DNA of 64,000 nt, taken from Parabacteroides hominis. Lineage in GTDB: Bacteria > Bacteroidota > Bacteroidia > Bacteroidales > Tannerellaceae. The DNA is taken from positions 1 through 64,000 of the forward strand of contig NZ_JACOOJ010000032.1 in the NCBI RefSeq assembly GCF_014287585.1, in the 5' to 3' direction. The translations under genes and the position numbers were made by a program. Below are positions 10,066-19,280 of the stretch, piece by piece; the stretch's first letter is position 1; each line of letters starts with the position of its first letter. The notes beneath the pieces were generated by a model. It saw only the letters and a program-made list of their open reading frames with translations. It was not told the origin of the DNA and searched no databases.

Positions 10066-13059
10066 ATGAAGATGAAGAAAATATATATCTTTTTATTTAG
10101 TTGTGTTACCGTTCTTTCCGCTGTCGCACAGACGACGCCGAACCTTTACCGGGCAGTGGACAAAACGAAAATGAATCATTGGGTGGACTCCGTCTTCGAT
10201 GCGATGAGCTACGACGAACGTGTCGGGCAACTCTTTATGGTCATCGCCAACCCGAAATCCGACACGCGCAACATGCAACGCCTGATGCGCTATGTCAATG
10301 AGATAAAGATCGGCGGCATCCTTTTCCATAAAGGCGATCCGGTCACGCAGGCCGAGGTGACGAACCGCCTGCAAAAAGCCTCCCGCGTCCCGATGCTCGT
10401 GTCGCTGGACGGCGAATGGGGACTTTCCATGCGCCTCTCCGGTACGACCCGTTTCCCGAAGAATATGATGTTGGGGGCGATCGAAGATAACGACCTGATA
10501 ACCGAATACGGCAAGGAAGTAGCCCGCCAGTGCAAGGAGATGGGAATCCACATCAATTTCGCACCCGATATGGATGTGAACAGCAATACCGACAACCCGG
10601 TGATCGGCCTCCGCTCCTTCGGCGAGAATCCGCAGGCGGTGGCCGACAAAGGGCTGGCGTATGCCCGCGGACTGGAAGGGCAGGGCATCCTGTCCGTCGC
10701 CAAGCATTTCCCCGGACATGGCGATACCGCCGAAGATTCCCATTATACGCTGCCTGCCGTTCATCATGACCGGGCACGCCTGGACAGTGTGGAGCTGCTG
10801 CCTTTCAAACGTTACATCTATGACGGCTATGCCGGCGTGATGACCGGACACCTGTATGTCCCGGCGTTGGACAAGGCGCGCAATAAGCCGGTCTCCATGT
10901 CCCGTGCCGTCGTCACCGACCTGCTGCAAAAAGAGCTCGGATTCCGGGGACTGTGCTTTACCGACGCTTTGGCGATGAAAGGCGCTACTACCCGTAAATC
11001 CGATAACCCCTCCGTAATGGCGCTATTGGCGGGCAATGACATCCTTTTGGCTCCGGCTGCGCCGATTAACGACTTCGCAGCCGTGAAGGAGGCCTTGGAA
11101 GAGGGTATTTTGGACAGGGAAGAGATAGAAGCGAAGATCATCAAGATCCTGCAATATAAATATATCGCAGGGCTGAACGATTATCGCCCGGTCGAGACGA
11201 AAGGTTTGTCCGAACGCCTGAACTCTCCCCATGCCGCATGGTTGGCAGCCAAGTTGAATGAAGAAGCGATCACCCTGCTGAAGAACGAGGGCGACATCAT
11301 CCCGTTGAAGCAGCTCGATAAGAAAAAGATCGCAGCCCTGTCTATCGGCGACGGGGTAGGAAACGAGTTTCAGAAGATGTTGGGGCGCTACGACTCGATC
11401 GCTTGTTTCAGCATCAGCCGGAATGCGACGGCAGCCCAGGTGCAGAGCGTATATAAGAAATTAGAGAAATACGATGTGATCATTTGCGGCGTACATACGG
11501 TCCGCATTCCGGAAAGCCTGGCTCTGCGCCAGTTGGCAGCCAGGAAGGAACTGGTCTATGCCTTTTTCACCCTGCCCTATTTTTGTAAAGAATATAAACC
11601 TTCCATCCTGAAAGCCAAAGCGGTCGTAATGGCCTACGAGGGTACGCCGCTTGCTCAGAAATATGCCGCGCAAGCCATCTTCGGCGGTATTGCGGTCAAA
11701 GGAAAGCTGCCGGTTTCCATTCCCACCCTGTACACGGCGGGGACGGGCGTGTTTACCGAAAAGACACGTCTCGGTTATCACGAGCCGGAAGAAGTGGGTG
11801 CAAGCCCCGAACGCTTGGACGTGATCGCCTCAATCGTGGAAGACGGCCTGGAGCAGAAGGCTTTTCCCGGTTGCCAGGTGCTCGTAGCCAAAGATGGCAT
11901 GATTATCTACGACAAATCATTCGGCTATTTCGACTACGACAAGAAACAGGCTGTTGACGAAAACTCCGTCTATGACCTGGCTTCTTCCTCCAAAGCGGCG
12001 GGAACCTTGCTGGCCGTAATGAAAGCCTATGACGACAAGAAGTTCACGCTGAACAATAAGATATCCGATTTTATCCCCGAACTGAAGGGCTCGGACAAAA
12101 AGAACTTGGTCATCAGAGACCTCCTCTACCATCAGTCCGGCCTGACGCCGACGATCAATTTCTATCTGAACGCGATCGACAGGGACAGCTACAAAGGCAG
12201 CCTGTACAGCAATGCAAAGAACCAGGCGCATCCGGTCCGTTTCGATGCCCGGACGTATGTGCGCAACGACTTCTCTTTTCTGCCCGGTTTGGTTTCTATT
12301 GACAGGAAACCGGGCTTTACGACCGAAGTGGCCCGCAACATGTATCTGCACGACTCTTTTAAAGACACCATTATCCAGGAGATCAAAGATTCGCGCCTCG
12401 GTGTGCGCGGCAAGTACAAATATAGCTGCATCAATTTCATCCTGTTGAAGATGATGGTGGAGAAGCAGATGCGGCAGCCGATGGACCGCCTTCTGCATGA
12501 CACGTTCTTCAGCAAGCTCGGAGCCTGGCATACGACCTACAATCCGTTGCATATCCTCGATACGTTGCAGATCGTCCCGACCGAGTACGACGGTTTCATC
12601 CGCCGCCAACTGCTGCGCGGCTATGTGCACGACGAGGCGGCCGCTTTCCAGGGCGGCGTTTCGGGCAATGCCGGGCTTTTCTCCAATGCCGACGACCTGG
12701 CGAAAGTGCTGCAACTCTATCTGAACCAGGGAAGCTATGGCGGCGAAGAATATTTGTCTAAAGAGACCAGCCGCCTCTTCACCCAAAGCAAAAGCCCGAC
12801 CTGCCGCCGCGGCTTAGGTTTCGACAAGCCGGTAACCGGCGGGGGCAAAGCATCTCCCTGCGGCAGCCTGGCTCCTGCCTCCGTCTATGGGCATACCGGT
12901 TTTACCGGCACTTGCTTCTGGGTGGACCCGGATAACAACCTGCTGTATATCTTCCTGTCTAATCGTGTGAACCCGACGCGGGCCAACAACAAGTTGAGTT
13001 CGCTGGAGATCCGTACACGCATACAGGACGCGATCTATAAAGCGATTGACAATCGATAA
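10066..13059 (+). CDS. NagZ-like GH3 domain fused to a serine beta-lactamase-like hydrolase
   Basis: 997-residue secreted two-enzyme protein with signal peptide (IYIFLFSCVTVLSAVAQ). Residues about 30-380 are a GH3 N-terminal barrel with the NagZ-type motif KHFPGHGDTAEDSHYTLP at about 212-229 and the nucleophile region FTDALAMKG near residue 300, pointing to beta-N-acetylglucosaminidase activity on muropeptides or chitooligosaccharides. A GH3 C-terminal domain follows. Residues about 590-995 are a class C beta-lactamase/esterase domain with SxxK as SSSK (about 641-644), a tyrosine motif YSCIN (about 786) and HTGFTGT (about 943). The usual YSN is YSC, which may alter specificity. Fusion suggests joint action on sugar and peptide or ester parts of the same cell-wall substrate. 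Confidence 0.9.
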   Translation: MKMKKIYIFLFSCVTVLSAVAQTTPNLYRAVDKTKMNHWVDSVFDAMSYDERVGQLFMVIANPKSDTRNMQRLMRYVNEIKIGGILFHKGDPVTQAEVTNRLQKASRVPMLVSLDGEWGLSMRLSGTTRFPKNMMLGAIEDNDLITEYGKEVARQCKEMGIHINFAPDMDVNSNTDNPVIGLRSFGENPQAVADKGLAYARGLEGQGILSVAKHFPGHGDTAEDSHYTLPAVHHDRARLDSVELLPFKRYIYDGYAGVMTGHLYVPALDKARNKPVSMSRAVVTDLLQKELGFRGLCFTDALAMKGATTRKSDNPSVMALLAGNDILLAPAAPINDFAAVKEALEEGILDREEIEAKIIKILQYKYIAGLNDYRPVETKGLSERLNSPHAAWLAAKLNEEAITLLKNEGDIIPLKQLDKKKIAALSIGDGVGNEFQKMLGRYDSIACFSISRNATAAQVQSVYKKLEKYDVIICGVHTVRIPESLALRQLAARKELVYAFFTLPYFCKEYKPSILKAKAVVMAYEGTPLAQKYAAQAIFGGIAVKGKLPVSIPTLYTAGTGVFTEKTRLGYHEPEEVGASPERLDVIASIVEDGLEQKAFPGCQVLVAKDGMIIYDKSFGYFDYDKKQAVDENSVYDLASSSKAAGTLLAVMKAYDDKKFTLNNKISDFIPELKGSDKKNLVIRDLLYHQSGLTPTINFYLNAIDRDSYKGSLYSNAKNQAHPVRFDARTYVRNDFSFLPGLVSIDRKPGFTTEVARNMYLHDSFKDTIIQEIKDSRLGVRGKYKYSCINFILLKMMVEKQMRQPMDRLLHDTFFSKLGAWHTTYNPLHILDTLQIVPTEYDGFIRRQLLRGYVHDEAAAFQGGVSGNAGLFSNADDLAKVLQLYLNQGSYGGEEYLSKETSRLFTQSKSPTCRRGLGFDKPVTGGGKASPCGSLAPASVYGHTGFTGTCFWVDPDNNLLYIFLSNRVNPTRANNKLSSLEIRTRIQDAIYKAIDNR

Positions 13060-13089
13060 TTCTTAATTTTAAATTCTTAATTATTTCTC

Positions 13090-14121
13090 ATGCTATTCGG
13101 ACACGGTGACGATCACTATAATTCGCAGAAAGAGGTAAAGATAAATTTCAGTTCAAATGTATGGCACGGGGCCGATCTCCGCACACTCAGGGAACACCTG
13201 GACAGACAGTTTTATGAACTCACGCGTTATCCGGAACCGGATGCTTCTTCCCTGAAAAGATTACTTGCCCGCTGCTATGAGGTGGAGGAGGAGAATATAG
13301 TGGTTACGAACGGCTCCATCACGGCTTTCTATCTGCTGGCACAAACATGGAAAGGGGCGAAATCGGCTATTGCCGTTCCCTCTTTTGCTGAATATGAAGA
13401 TGCTTGCCGCCTGTACGGGCATGAGGTCAGCTTCTTCCCGACCTCGTGCGACCTGTCCGGCCTTTCGCTGGAAGGGCAGGACTTCTGCTGGATCTGTAAC
13501 CCGAACAATCCGGACGGCAAACTGATCCGCCGGGCGGAACTGTTAGCACTGATCGAGGCGAACCGGCAGACGGTCTTTATCATCGACCAGGCATACGTCG
13601 CCTTTACGACGGAAGAGTTGCTGAAACCCTCGGATGTCCGCCTTCATCCGAACCTGATCCTGATCCAATCGATCTCGAAAGCGCATAATATACCGGGACT
13701 CCGCATCGGCTACCTGATCGCTTCTCCGGAAAAGGCCGAGCAGATAAACCGGTACATCATTCCCTGGTCTGTCAACGCAATCGCTGTGGAGGCCGGCAAA
13801 TATATCCTGACACATCCGGAGCAATATATCCTGCCCGTACGTGAATGGAGGCGCGAGACTGCCTGCCTGATCGACCGGCTGAATGAGTTGGGTGACCTCG
13901 AAGCGTTGCCGACATCCGTGACTTTCTTCCTGGTACGCCTGAAAAAAGGAACAGCCGCTGCGTTGAAACAGTATTTGTGGGATCGTCACGGCCTGCTGAT
14001 CCGCGACGCCTCCAATTTCCGCAGTCTGGATGAAACCTATATCCGTATATCAACGCAGACAACAGCCGAGAACCGGATACTCGTCGGTGCGGTACGGGAA
14101 TGGCTCTCCACTTTACCTTGA
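13090..14121 (+). CDS. PLP-dependent aminotransferase, CobD/HisC-like
   Basis: 343-residue fold-type I PLP enzyme. It starts FGHGDD and INFSSNVWHG, as in threonine-phosphate decarboxylase CobD, and has CNPNNPDG, IDQAYVAF and the Schiff-base lysine in SISKAHNIPGLRIGY (about residue 197). CobD makes aminopropanol phosphate for the cobalamin side chain, while histidinol-phosphate aminotransferase is the closest alternative; no other cobalamin or histidine gene is nearby to decide. It follows the GH3 gene by 30 bases through an AT-rich spacer and may be cotranscribed. Confidence 0.75.
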   Translation: MLFGHGDDHYNSQKEVKINFSSNVWHGADLRTLREHLDRQFYELTRYPEPDASSLKRLLARCYEVEEENIVVTNGSITAFYLLAQTWKGAKSAIAVPSFAEYEDACRLYGHEVSFFPTSCDLSGLSLEGQDFCWICNPNNPDGKLIRRAELLALIEANRQTVFIIDQAYVAFTTEELLKPSDVRLHPNLILIQSISKAHNIPGLRIGYLIASPEKAEQINRYIIPWSVNAIAVEAGKYILTHPEQYILPVREWRRETACLIDRLNELGDLEALPTSVTFFLVRLKKGTAAALKQYLWDRHGLLIRDASNFRSLDETYIRISTQTTAENRILVGAVREWLSTLP

Positions 14122-14227
14122 CGCGGCTCAAAACGATATCTTGTTGGGATATGTCCCTCGGTCATGGAGATATGGGAAATCTTAGTAAGTTAGCAAGATT
14201 GGAAAAGTTATCAGGCGGGAGGGACGT

Positions 14228-14235
14228 TACCTTTG
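14228..14235 (+). promoter_or_regulatory. Promoter -7 element of AraC-family gene
   Basis: TACCTTTG is a perfect TAnnTTTG 24 bases before the regulator ATG. Confidence 0.65.
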
Positions 14236-14258
14236 CGAAGTAAAACAGAATAAAGAAC

Positions 14259-15116
14259 ATGCAACAACGAACAACGACAAGAGAAGAATACCTGAAACGG
14301 GTGAACCTGGTGATCGAGTATATCAATAATCACTTGGGGGATGATATCGACCTGAACCTGCTGGCCGAGATGTCGCATTTGTCCCCGTATCATTTCCACC
14401 GGGTGATGAGCGCGTTTTTAGGAGAGCCGTTAGGGGCGTTCATTGTGCGGAAACGGATCGAGACTGCAGCTCACCTGCTTCGCTACACGGATATGTCCGT
14501 CGGGGATATCGCTTACCGCATCGGGTATGGTGCACCTTCTTCATTGTCGAAGGCTTTCAGGCAGTTCTATTCTATTTCACCTAACGAATATAGAAACAAT
14601 AAAGAGTACACGATTATGAGACCAGAAAAGATATGGCCCGACTTGCAGCTGGAGGCCGAGATAAAAGAAATCCCCGTTCGCAATGTGATTTATATCCGTC
14701 TGACGGGTGATTACCGCCTGAACGATTATGGTGGAACCTGGATGAGGCTCTATGCCTTTGCCCGCGAGCATAACCTGCCGGTAACCGATCCTTGTCCGCT
14801 TTGCATCTACCACGACGATCCGAAGGTGACATCAGAAGATAAACTGCGTACGGATGTCTGTATGATCATGACCGCACCCGTTCAGCCGAAAGGCGAGGTC
14901 GGAGCCAAGCAGATTCCGGCCGGTCGCTATGCGTCCTTCATTTATGAAGGACCGTACGAATGCCTGCAGGCTGTTTACGATACGATCTATGCAAAGAAAT
15001 TGCCGGAAATGGGCTGTACACTCCGCGACGAGCCGGGCTACGAACGCTATCTGAACGATCCGCGCAATACGAAGCCTGAAAATCTGCTGACGGAAATCTG
15101 TATTCCGGTACAGTAG
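14259..15116 (+). CDS. AraC-family regulator with GyrI-like effector domain
   Basis: 285 residues. The N-terminal 110 residues hold two helix-turn-helix motifs of the AraC/XylS type (LNLLAEMSHLSPYHFHRVMSAF and VGDIAYRIGYGAPSSLSKAFRQFY segments). The rest is an effector-binding (GyrI/BmrR-like) domain with YIRLTGDYR and IPAGRYASFIYEGPY. This Rob/SoxS-like layout with a C-terminal ligand domain suggests a drug or small-molecule sensor. Its direct target may once have been the VOC gene whose remnant follows. Confidence 0.88.
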   Translation: MQQRTTTREEYLKRVNLVIEYINNHLGDDIDLNLLAEMSHLSPYHFHRVMSAFLGEPLGAFIVRKRIETAAHLLRYTDMSVGDIAYRIGYGAPSSLSKAFRQFYSISPNEYRNNKEYTIMRPEKIWPDLQLEAEIKEIPVRNVIYIRLTGDYRLNDYGGTWMRLYAFAREHNLPVTDPCPLCIYHDDPKVTSEDKLRTDVCMIMTAPVQPKGEVGAKQIPAGRYASFIYEGPYECLQAVYDTIYAKKLPEMGCTLRDEPGYERYLNDPRNTKPENLLTEICIPVQ

Positions 15117-15191
15117 TCGTCCTTTCTTCTTTGGAATGGGCGGAACGCGTACAGGATTGCGCGTTGCTTTGCGGCCAGTCGGTCGGTCCGG

Positions 15192-15305
15192 TTTTACGAA
15201 GCAGTGTTGAATCTTAAACTCAGCGTATTCGAATGCGATGAGGAGAAAATGGCTTTCTTCCCGGATAGCGAAGGCAACCACCTCGGCCTGTATTCCGATC
15301 TGTAA
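15192..15305 (+). pseudogene. Remnant of a VOC (glyoxalase/bleomycin resistance) gene
   Basis: A 37-codon open stretch reads FYEAVLNLKLSVFECDEE then KMAFFPDSEGNHLGLYSDL and a stop. FYEAVLNLKL is the typical first helix/strand of VOC proteins and DSEGNHLGL the typical last strand, so the middle of the domain is missing. No start codon or intact N-terminus is found upstream (15117-15191), where only vague in-frame similarity continues. I infer an internally deleted gene next to its former regulator. Confidence 0.55.
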
Positions 15306-15358
15306 ACCTTTTGCCTGTTCGGTTGTTTACCCTACATCTTTATTAAACGCAGACGATT

Positions 15359-15628
15359 ATGGTAACAACAAGCAGACACCTTAGTGACAAACTGACAACC
15401 GAAGAACGGGACATGCTCCCTTCTTCGGATTTCGGTATTCCTGAAACCCGTGAGTTTCCCATCCCCGATGCCACCCATGTCCGGGCGGCGGAAGCCTATT
15501 TCAGGTATGCTTCTGAAAAGGAAAAACCGCTTTTGGCCCACCGGATATTAATGAAAGCGCAGGAGTTCGGAGTGAATGTGAAGAGTCCGGCTGTCTTGGA
15601 ATGGGCGGAAAGATATCGACTGGAATAA
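15359..15628 (+). CDS. Small protein with PIPDATHVRAA motif
   Basis: 89 residues, soluble, no signal. The central REFPIPDATHVRAAEAYF resembles a motif of small phage-associated and hypothetical proteins (KYPLNDAAHVRSA type, DUF6582-like). The C-terminal half is helical. A start ATG with AAACGC upstream is plausible. The family has no established role and the neighbours do not suggest one. Confidence 0.6.
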   Translation: MVTTSRHLSDKLTTEERDMLPSSDFGIPETREFPIPDATHVRAAEAYFRYASEKEKPLLAHRILMKAQEFGVNVKSPAVLEWAERYRLE

Positions 15629-15781
15629 TTTAATCCCGTAAATCATTCAAACCTATACACATATACAGGGTACGATTTTCCGGATGGCGACCGTGTGTAT
15701 ATGCTGTATCTGAGGAAACGGTATAAACAATTCAATCTTCCTCCGGTTTTATATAGAGAATACATTTAAAATTTGCTTTTT

Positions 15782-17194
15782 ATGGAATATCGGATAGAAA
15801 AAGACACGATGGGGGAAGTGAAAGTCCCCATCGATGCCTATTATGGTGCACAGACACAACGCAGCGTGGACAATTTCAAGATTGCCCGAGATATTAACCG
15901 TATGCCCAAAGAGGTGATACGCGGGTTTGCTTATCTGAAAAAGGCGGCCGCCCTGGCGAATAAGGAGGCGGGTGTCTTGTCGGCCGGGAAATGCGACCTG
16001 ATCGGGCGTGTCTGCGATGAGATACTGGCGGGCAAGCTCGACGACCAGTTCCCGTTGGTGGTCTGGCAGACCGGAAGCGGCACGCAGACCAATATGAATG
16101 TGAATGAAGTAATCGCCAACCGGGCCCAGGTCCTGAACGGCGGTAAGCTGACGGATAAGGAGAAGGTTTTGCTGCCGAACGACGATGTGAACAAGTCGCA
16201 GTCCTCCAACGACACGTTTCCGACCGCCATGCATATCGCTGCCTATATCATGGTAAAAGAGGTCACCCTCCCCGGACTTGAAAAGCTGCTTAAGACGCTT
16301 CAGAAGAAAAGCCGGGACTTCATGCCGATCGTCAAGATCGGGCGTACGCACTTTATGGATGCCACCCCGCTGACGTTGGGGCAGGAGTTCAGTGGCTATG
16401 CCTCCCAGTTGGAGCATGGAATCCGCGCGATAAAGAACGCCTTGCCGCATCTTGCCGAACTGGCGATCGGTGGAACGGCTGTCGGAACGGGCATCAACAC
16501 TCCGCCCAACTTTGACGAATGTGTGTCGAAACGCGTTTCGGAGATGACAGGCCAGCCTTTCGTTCAGGCCCCGAATAAATTCGAAGCGCTTGCCACGCAC
16601 GATGCCATTGTCGAAGTGCATGGCGCTTTGAAGTTGGTTGCCGTCAGCCTGATGAAGATTGCGAACGATATCCGTATGTTGAGTTCCGGTCCGCGTGCAG
16701 GCATCGGCGAGATCCATTTGCCGGAGAATGAGCCGGGCTCTTCCATCATGCCGGGCAAGGTCAACCCGACGCAGTGCGAAGCCTTGACGATGATTGCTGC
16801 CCAGGTGATGGGCAATGATGTGGCGATCTCGGTCGGGGGAGCTAACGGACAGTTCGAACTGAATGTATTCAAGCCGATGATTATCTATAACTTCCTGCAT
16901 AGTGCCCGCCTGATAGGCGAGGGTTGTCAGAACTTCAACGACCGTTGCGCCGTCGGTATCGAGCCGGTGATGGGAAATATAAAGAAACATCTGGACGATT
17001 CGCTGATGCTTGTCACAGCTCTGAATCCGAAGATCGGTTATTATAAAGCAGCTTCCATTGCGCAGAAAGCCTTCAGTGAAAATAAGACATTGAAGCAGGC
17101 CGCTATCGAGTTGGGGGTGCTCACCGCCGAGGAGTTCGACGAGTGGGTGGATCCTGCCAAGATGGTCGGCAAATTGGAGATATTCCCGGACTAA
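15782..17194 (+). CDS. fumC: Fumarate hydratase class II
   Basis: 470-residue cytoplasmic enzyme interconverting fumarate and malate. It contains [19 protein letters not shown], the [13 protein letters not shown] segment and the superfamily signature [15 protein letters not shown] at about residues 319-333. ATG 15782 is used; an in-frame TTG nine bases upstream would only add three residues. In Bacteroidales it would act in the reductive branch to succinate. Aspartase and argininosuccinate lyase are relatives, but the motifs fit FumC best. Confidence 0.95.
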   Translation: MEYRIEKDTMGEVKVPIDAYYGAQTQRSVDNFKIARDINRMPKEVIRGFAYLKKAAALANKEAGVLSAGKCDLIGRVCDEILAGKLDDQFPLVVWQTGSGTQTNMNVNEVIANRAQVLNGGKLTDKEKVLLPNDDVNKSQSSNDTFPTAMHIAAYIMVKEVTLPGLEKLLKTLQKKSRDFMPIVKIGRTHFMDATPLTLGQEFSGYASQLEHGIRAIKNALPHLAELAIGGTAVGTGINTPPNFDECVSKRVSEMTGQPFVQAPNKFEALATHDAIVEVHGALKLVAVSLMKIANDIRMLSSGPRAGIGEIHLPENEPGSSIMPGKVNPTQCEALTMIAAQVMGNDVAISVGGANGQFELNVFKPMIIYNFLHSARLIGEGCQNFNDRCAVGIEPVMGNIKKHLDDSLMLVTALNPKIGYYKAASIAQKAFSENKTLKQAAIELGVLTAEEFDEWVDPAKMVGKLEIFPD

Positions 17195-17250
17195 AAGACT
17201 GAATACTTAAAAGATTATTCTTATTTTTGTCTGGAAATCCCGGTATAATT

Positions 17251-18519
17251 ATGGATGAAAAAGTGCTTGAGAAGTTGAAGGTACTGGCCGAATCGGCTAA
17301 GTATGATGTCTCATGCGCTTCCAGCGGAACGTCGCGCAAGAATAAGAGCGGCGGGATCGGAAGTGCGGCGGGGTGGGGCATTTGCCACAGTTTTGCCGAG
17401 GATGGCCGCTGCATTTCGCTCCTGAAGATCATGCTGACGAACTATTGCATCTTTGACTGCGCCTACTGCATCAATCGCCGCAGCAACGACATTCCCCGTG
17501 CCACATTGACGGTGACGGAACTGGTGAACCTCACGATCGAGTTTTACCGCCGCAACTATATCGAAGGGCTTTTCCTCAGTTCCGGTGTCGTGCGCAATGC
17601 CGATTACACGATGGAACGCCTCGTCAGGGTGGTAAAAGACCTCCGGACTGTGCACCGCTTCAACGGCTATATCCATCTGAAAAGCATTCCCGGAGCCAGC
17701 CAGGAATTGGTGAACGAAGCCGGGCTCTATGCCGACCGTATGAGCGTGAACATCGAGATACCGAACGAGAAGAGCCTCCAGATACTTGCGCCCGAAAAAG
17801 ACTTTAAGAGCGTCTTCCAGCCGATGCGTTTCATCCAGCAAGGCGTTTTGCAGAGTGCCGAAGAGCGGAAACGTTTTCGCCACGCCCCGCGTTTTGTCCC
17901 CGCCGGACAGAGCACGCAGATGATTGTCGGGGCGACGCCCGATTCGGATAAGGATATCCTTCGCCTCTCGTCCGCCCTCTACCAGCGTCCGACGATGAAA
18001 CGTGTCTACTATTCCGGCTTCATCCCCGTCAATGAATACGATAACCGGCTACCGGCCTTGAAGCAACCGCCGCTGGTGCGCGAGAACCGCCTGTATCAGG
18101 CGGACTGGCTTCTGCGTTTCTACCAGTTCAAAGTGGACGAGATTGTGAACGATGCCTATCCCGACCTCGATCTGGAAGTCGATCCGAAGCTCGGCTGGGC
18201 GTTGCGCCATCCGGAACAGTTCCCGGTCGATATCAACAAGGCGGATTACGAGATGCTCCTTCGCGTGCCCGGCATCGGGGTGAAGTCGGCGAAGCTGATC
18301 GTCGTCTCCCGACGCTATTCCCGCTTAGGGACGGAACAGTTGAAGAAGATCGGTGTCGTGATGAAGAAAGCCCAGTATTTCATCACCTGCCACGAACTGC
18401 CTGTCCGCACGATCAACGAAGTGTCGCCTGAGGCTGTCCGTCAAATCCTCACCCGGAAAGCGGGGCGGAAGAAGACGGACGACCGCCAGCTTATCCTCCA
18501 ATTCAGGGAAGAATCATGA
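17251..18519 (+). CDS. Radical SAM putative DNA modification/repair protein (TIGR03916)
   Basis: 422 residues. The radical SAM cluster motif lies in NYCIFDCAYCINRR (cysteines at about residues 66, 70 and 73), and a C-terminal helix-hairpin-helix DNA-binding motif VPGIGVKSAKLIVVSRR lies near residue 345. This combination is the TIGR03916 family, found next to TIGR03915 as here (4-base ATGA overlap), and predicted from co-occurrence to process damaged or modified DNA. ATG 17251 is chosen over an upstream TTG. Confidence 0.88.
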   Translation: MDEKVLEKLKVLAESAKYDVSCASSGTSRKNKSGGIGSAAGWGICHSFAEDGRCISLLKIMLTNYCIFDCAYCINRRSNDIPRATLTVTELVNLTIEFYRRNYIEGLFLSSGVVRNADYTMERLVRVVKDLRTVHRFNGYIHLKSIPGASQELVNEAGLYADRMSVNIEIPNEKSLQILAPEKDFKSVFQPMRFIQQGVLQSAEERKRFRHAPRFVPAGQSTQMIVGATPDSDKDILRLSSALYQRPTMKRVYYSGFIPVNEYDNRLPALKQPPLVRENRLYQADWLLRFYQFKVDEIVNDAYPDLDLEVDPKLGWALRHPEQFPVDINKADYEMLLRVPGIGVKSAKLIVVSRRYSRLGTEQLKKIGVVMKKAQYFITCHELPVRTINEVSPEAVRQILTRKAGRKKTDDRQLILQFREES

Positions 18520-19280
18520 CTGTTTTTGTGTATGATAAGACCTTTGAAGGACTGCTGACCGCTGTCTTTGACGCTTATTCGCGCCGCAGCTTTCCCGACC
18601 TGCTGTTAGCGGAGGGAGAACCTTTCCCCTTGTTTTATGATGAAGCGGTGACGATCTGCACGGACGACGCCAAGGTGGACCGTGTATGGAAAGGATTGCA
18701 GAAGAAACTTTCCGCTACGGCTTTGTCTGTGATCACCGTCACCTGGCTGTCTGAATTGCCGGAAGTGGACGTGCTGCTCTTCCGCTATATCCGCAAGGCG
18801 ATAGATGCTCCGCGTACGATCGAGCTGAACTTCGGCGATCCCGATGTCCTCGAAGTCTCCAAGATATGGAAGAAGGTGACGAACGAACGCCTGCGTGTCA
18901 TGCAGTTCCTCCGTTTCCAGAAAGCGGCGGACGGCACTTTCTTTGCCGCCGTCAAACCTATATATAATGTACTTCCTCTCACTTTGCCTCACCTGAAAGA
19001 CCGTTTTGCCGACCAGTGCTGGCTGCTCTACGACCTGAAACGCGAGTACGGTTACTATTACGACCTGAAAGAGGCTACCGAAGTCCGCTTCGAAGAGAAA
19101 GAAGCCCATCTGCTTTCCGGCCTGCTCAGCGAGGAGCTGATGGATGCCGACGAGAAACTTTTCCAGCAGATGTGGAAAACCTACTTCAAATCCATCGCCA
19201 TCAAAGAACGTCTCAACCCCAAGCTCCACCGCCAGCACATGCCTGCCCGCTTCTGGAAGTATATGCCGGAGAAGTTATAG
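18516..19280 (+). CDS. TIGR03915 family putative DNA metabolism protein
   Basis: 254 residues, no signal or membrane segment. Conserved features include [14 protein letters not shown] at the start and [19 protein letters not shown] at the end, typical of TIGR03915, the partner of the radical SAM protein upstream. In some bacteria this domain is fused to a uracil-DNA-glycosylase-like domain; here it stands alone. It overlaps the convergent S41 peptidase gene by six bases (TTATAG carries both stops). Its biochemical activity is unknown. Confidence 0.85.
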   Translation: MTVFVYDKTFEGLLTAVFDAYSRRSFPDLLLAEGEPFPLFYDEAVTICTDDAKVDRVWKGLQKKLSATALSVITVTWLSELPEVDVLLFRYIRKAIDAPRTIELNFGDPDVLEVSKIWKKVTNERLRVMQFLRFQKAADGTFFAAVKPIYNVLPLTLPHLKDRFADQCWLLYDLKREYGYYYDLKEATEVRFEEKEAHLLSGLLSEELMDADEKLFQQMWKTYFKSIAIKERLNPKLHRQHMPARFWKYMPEKL

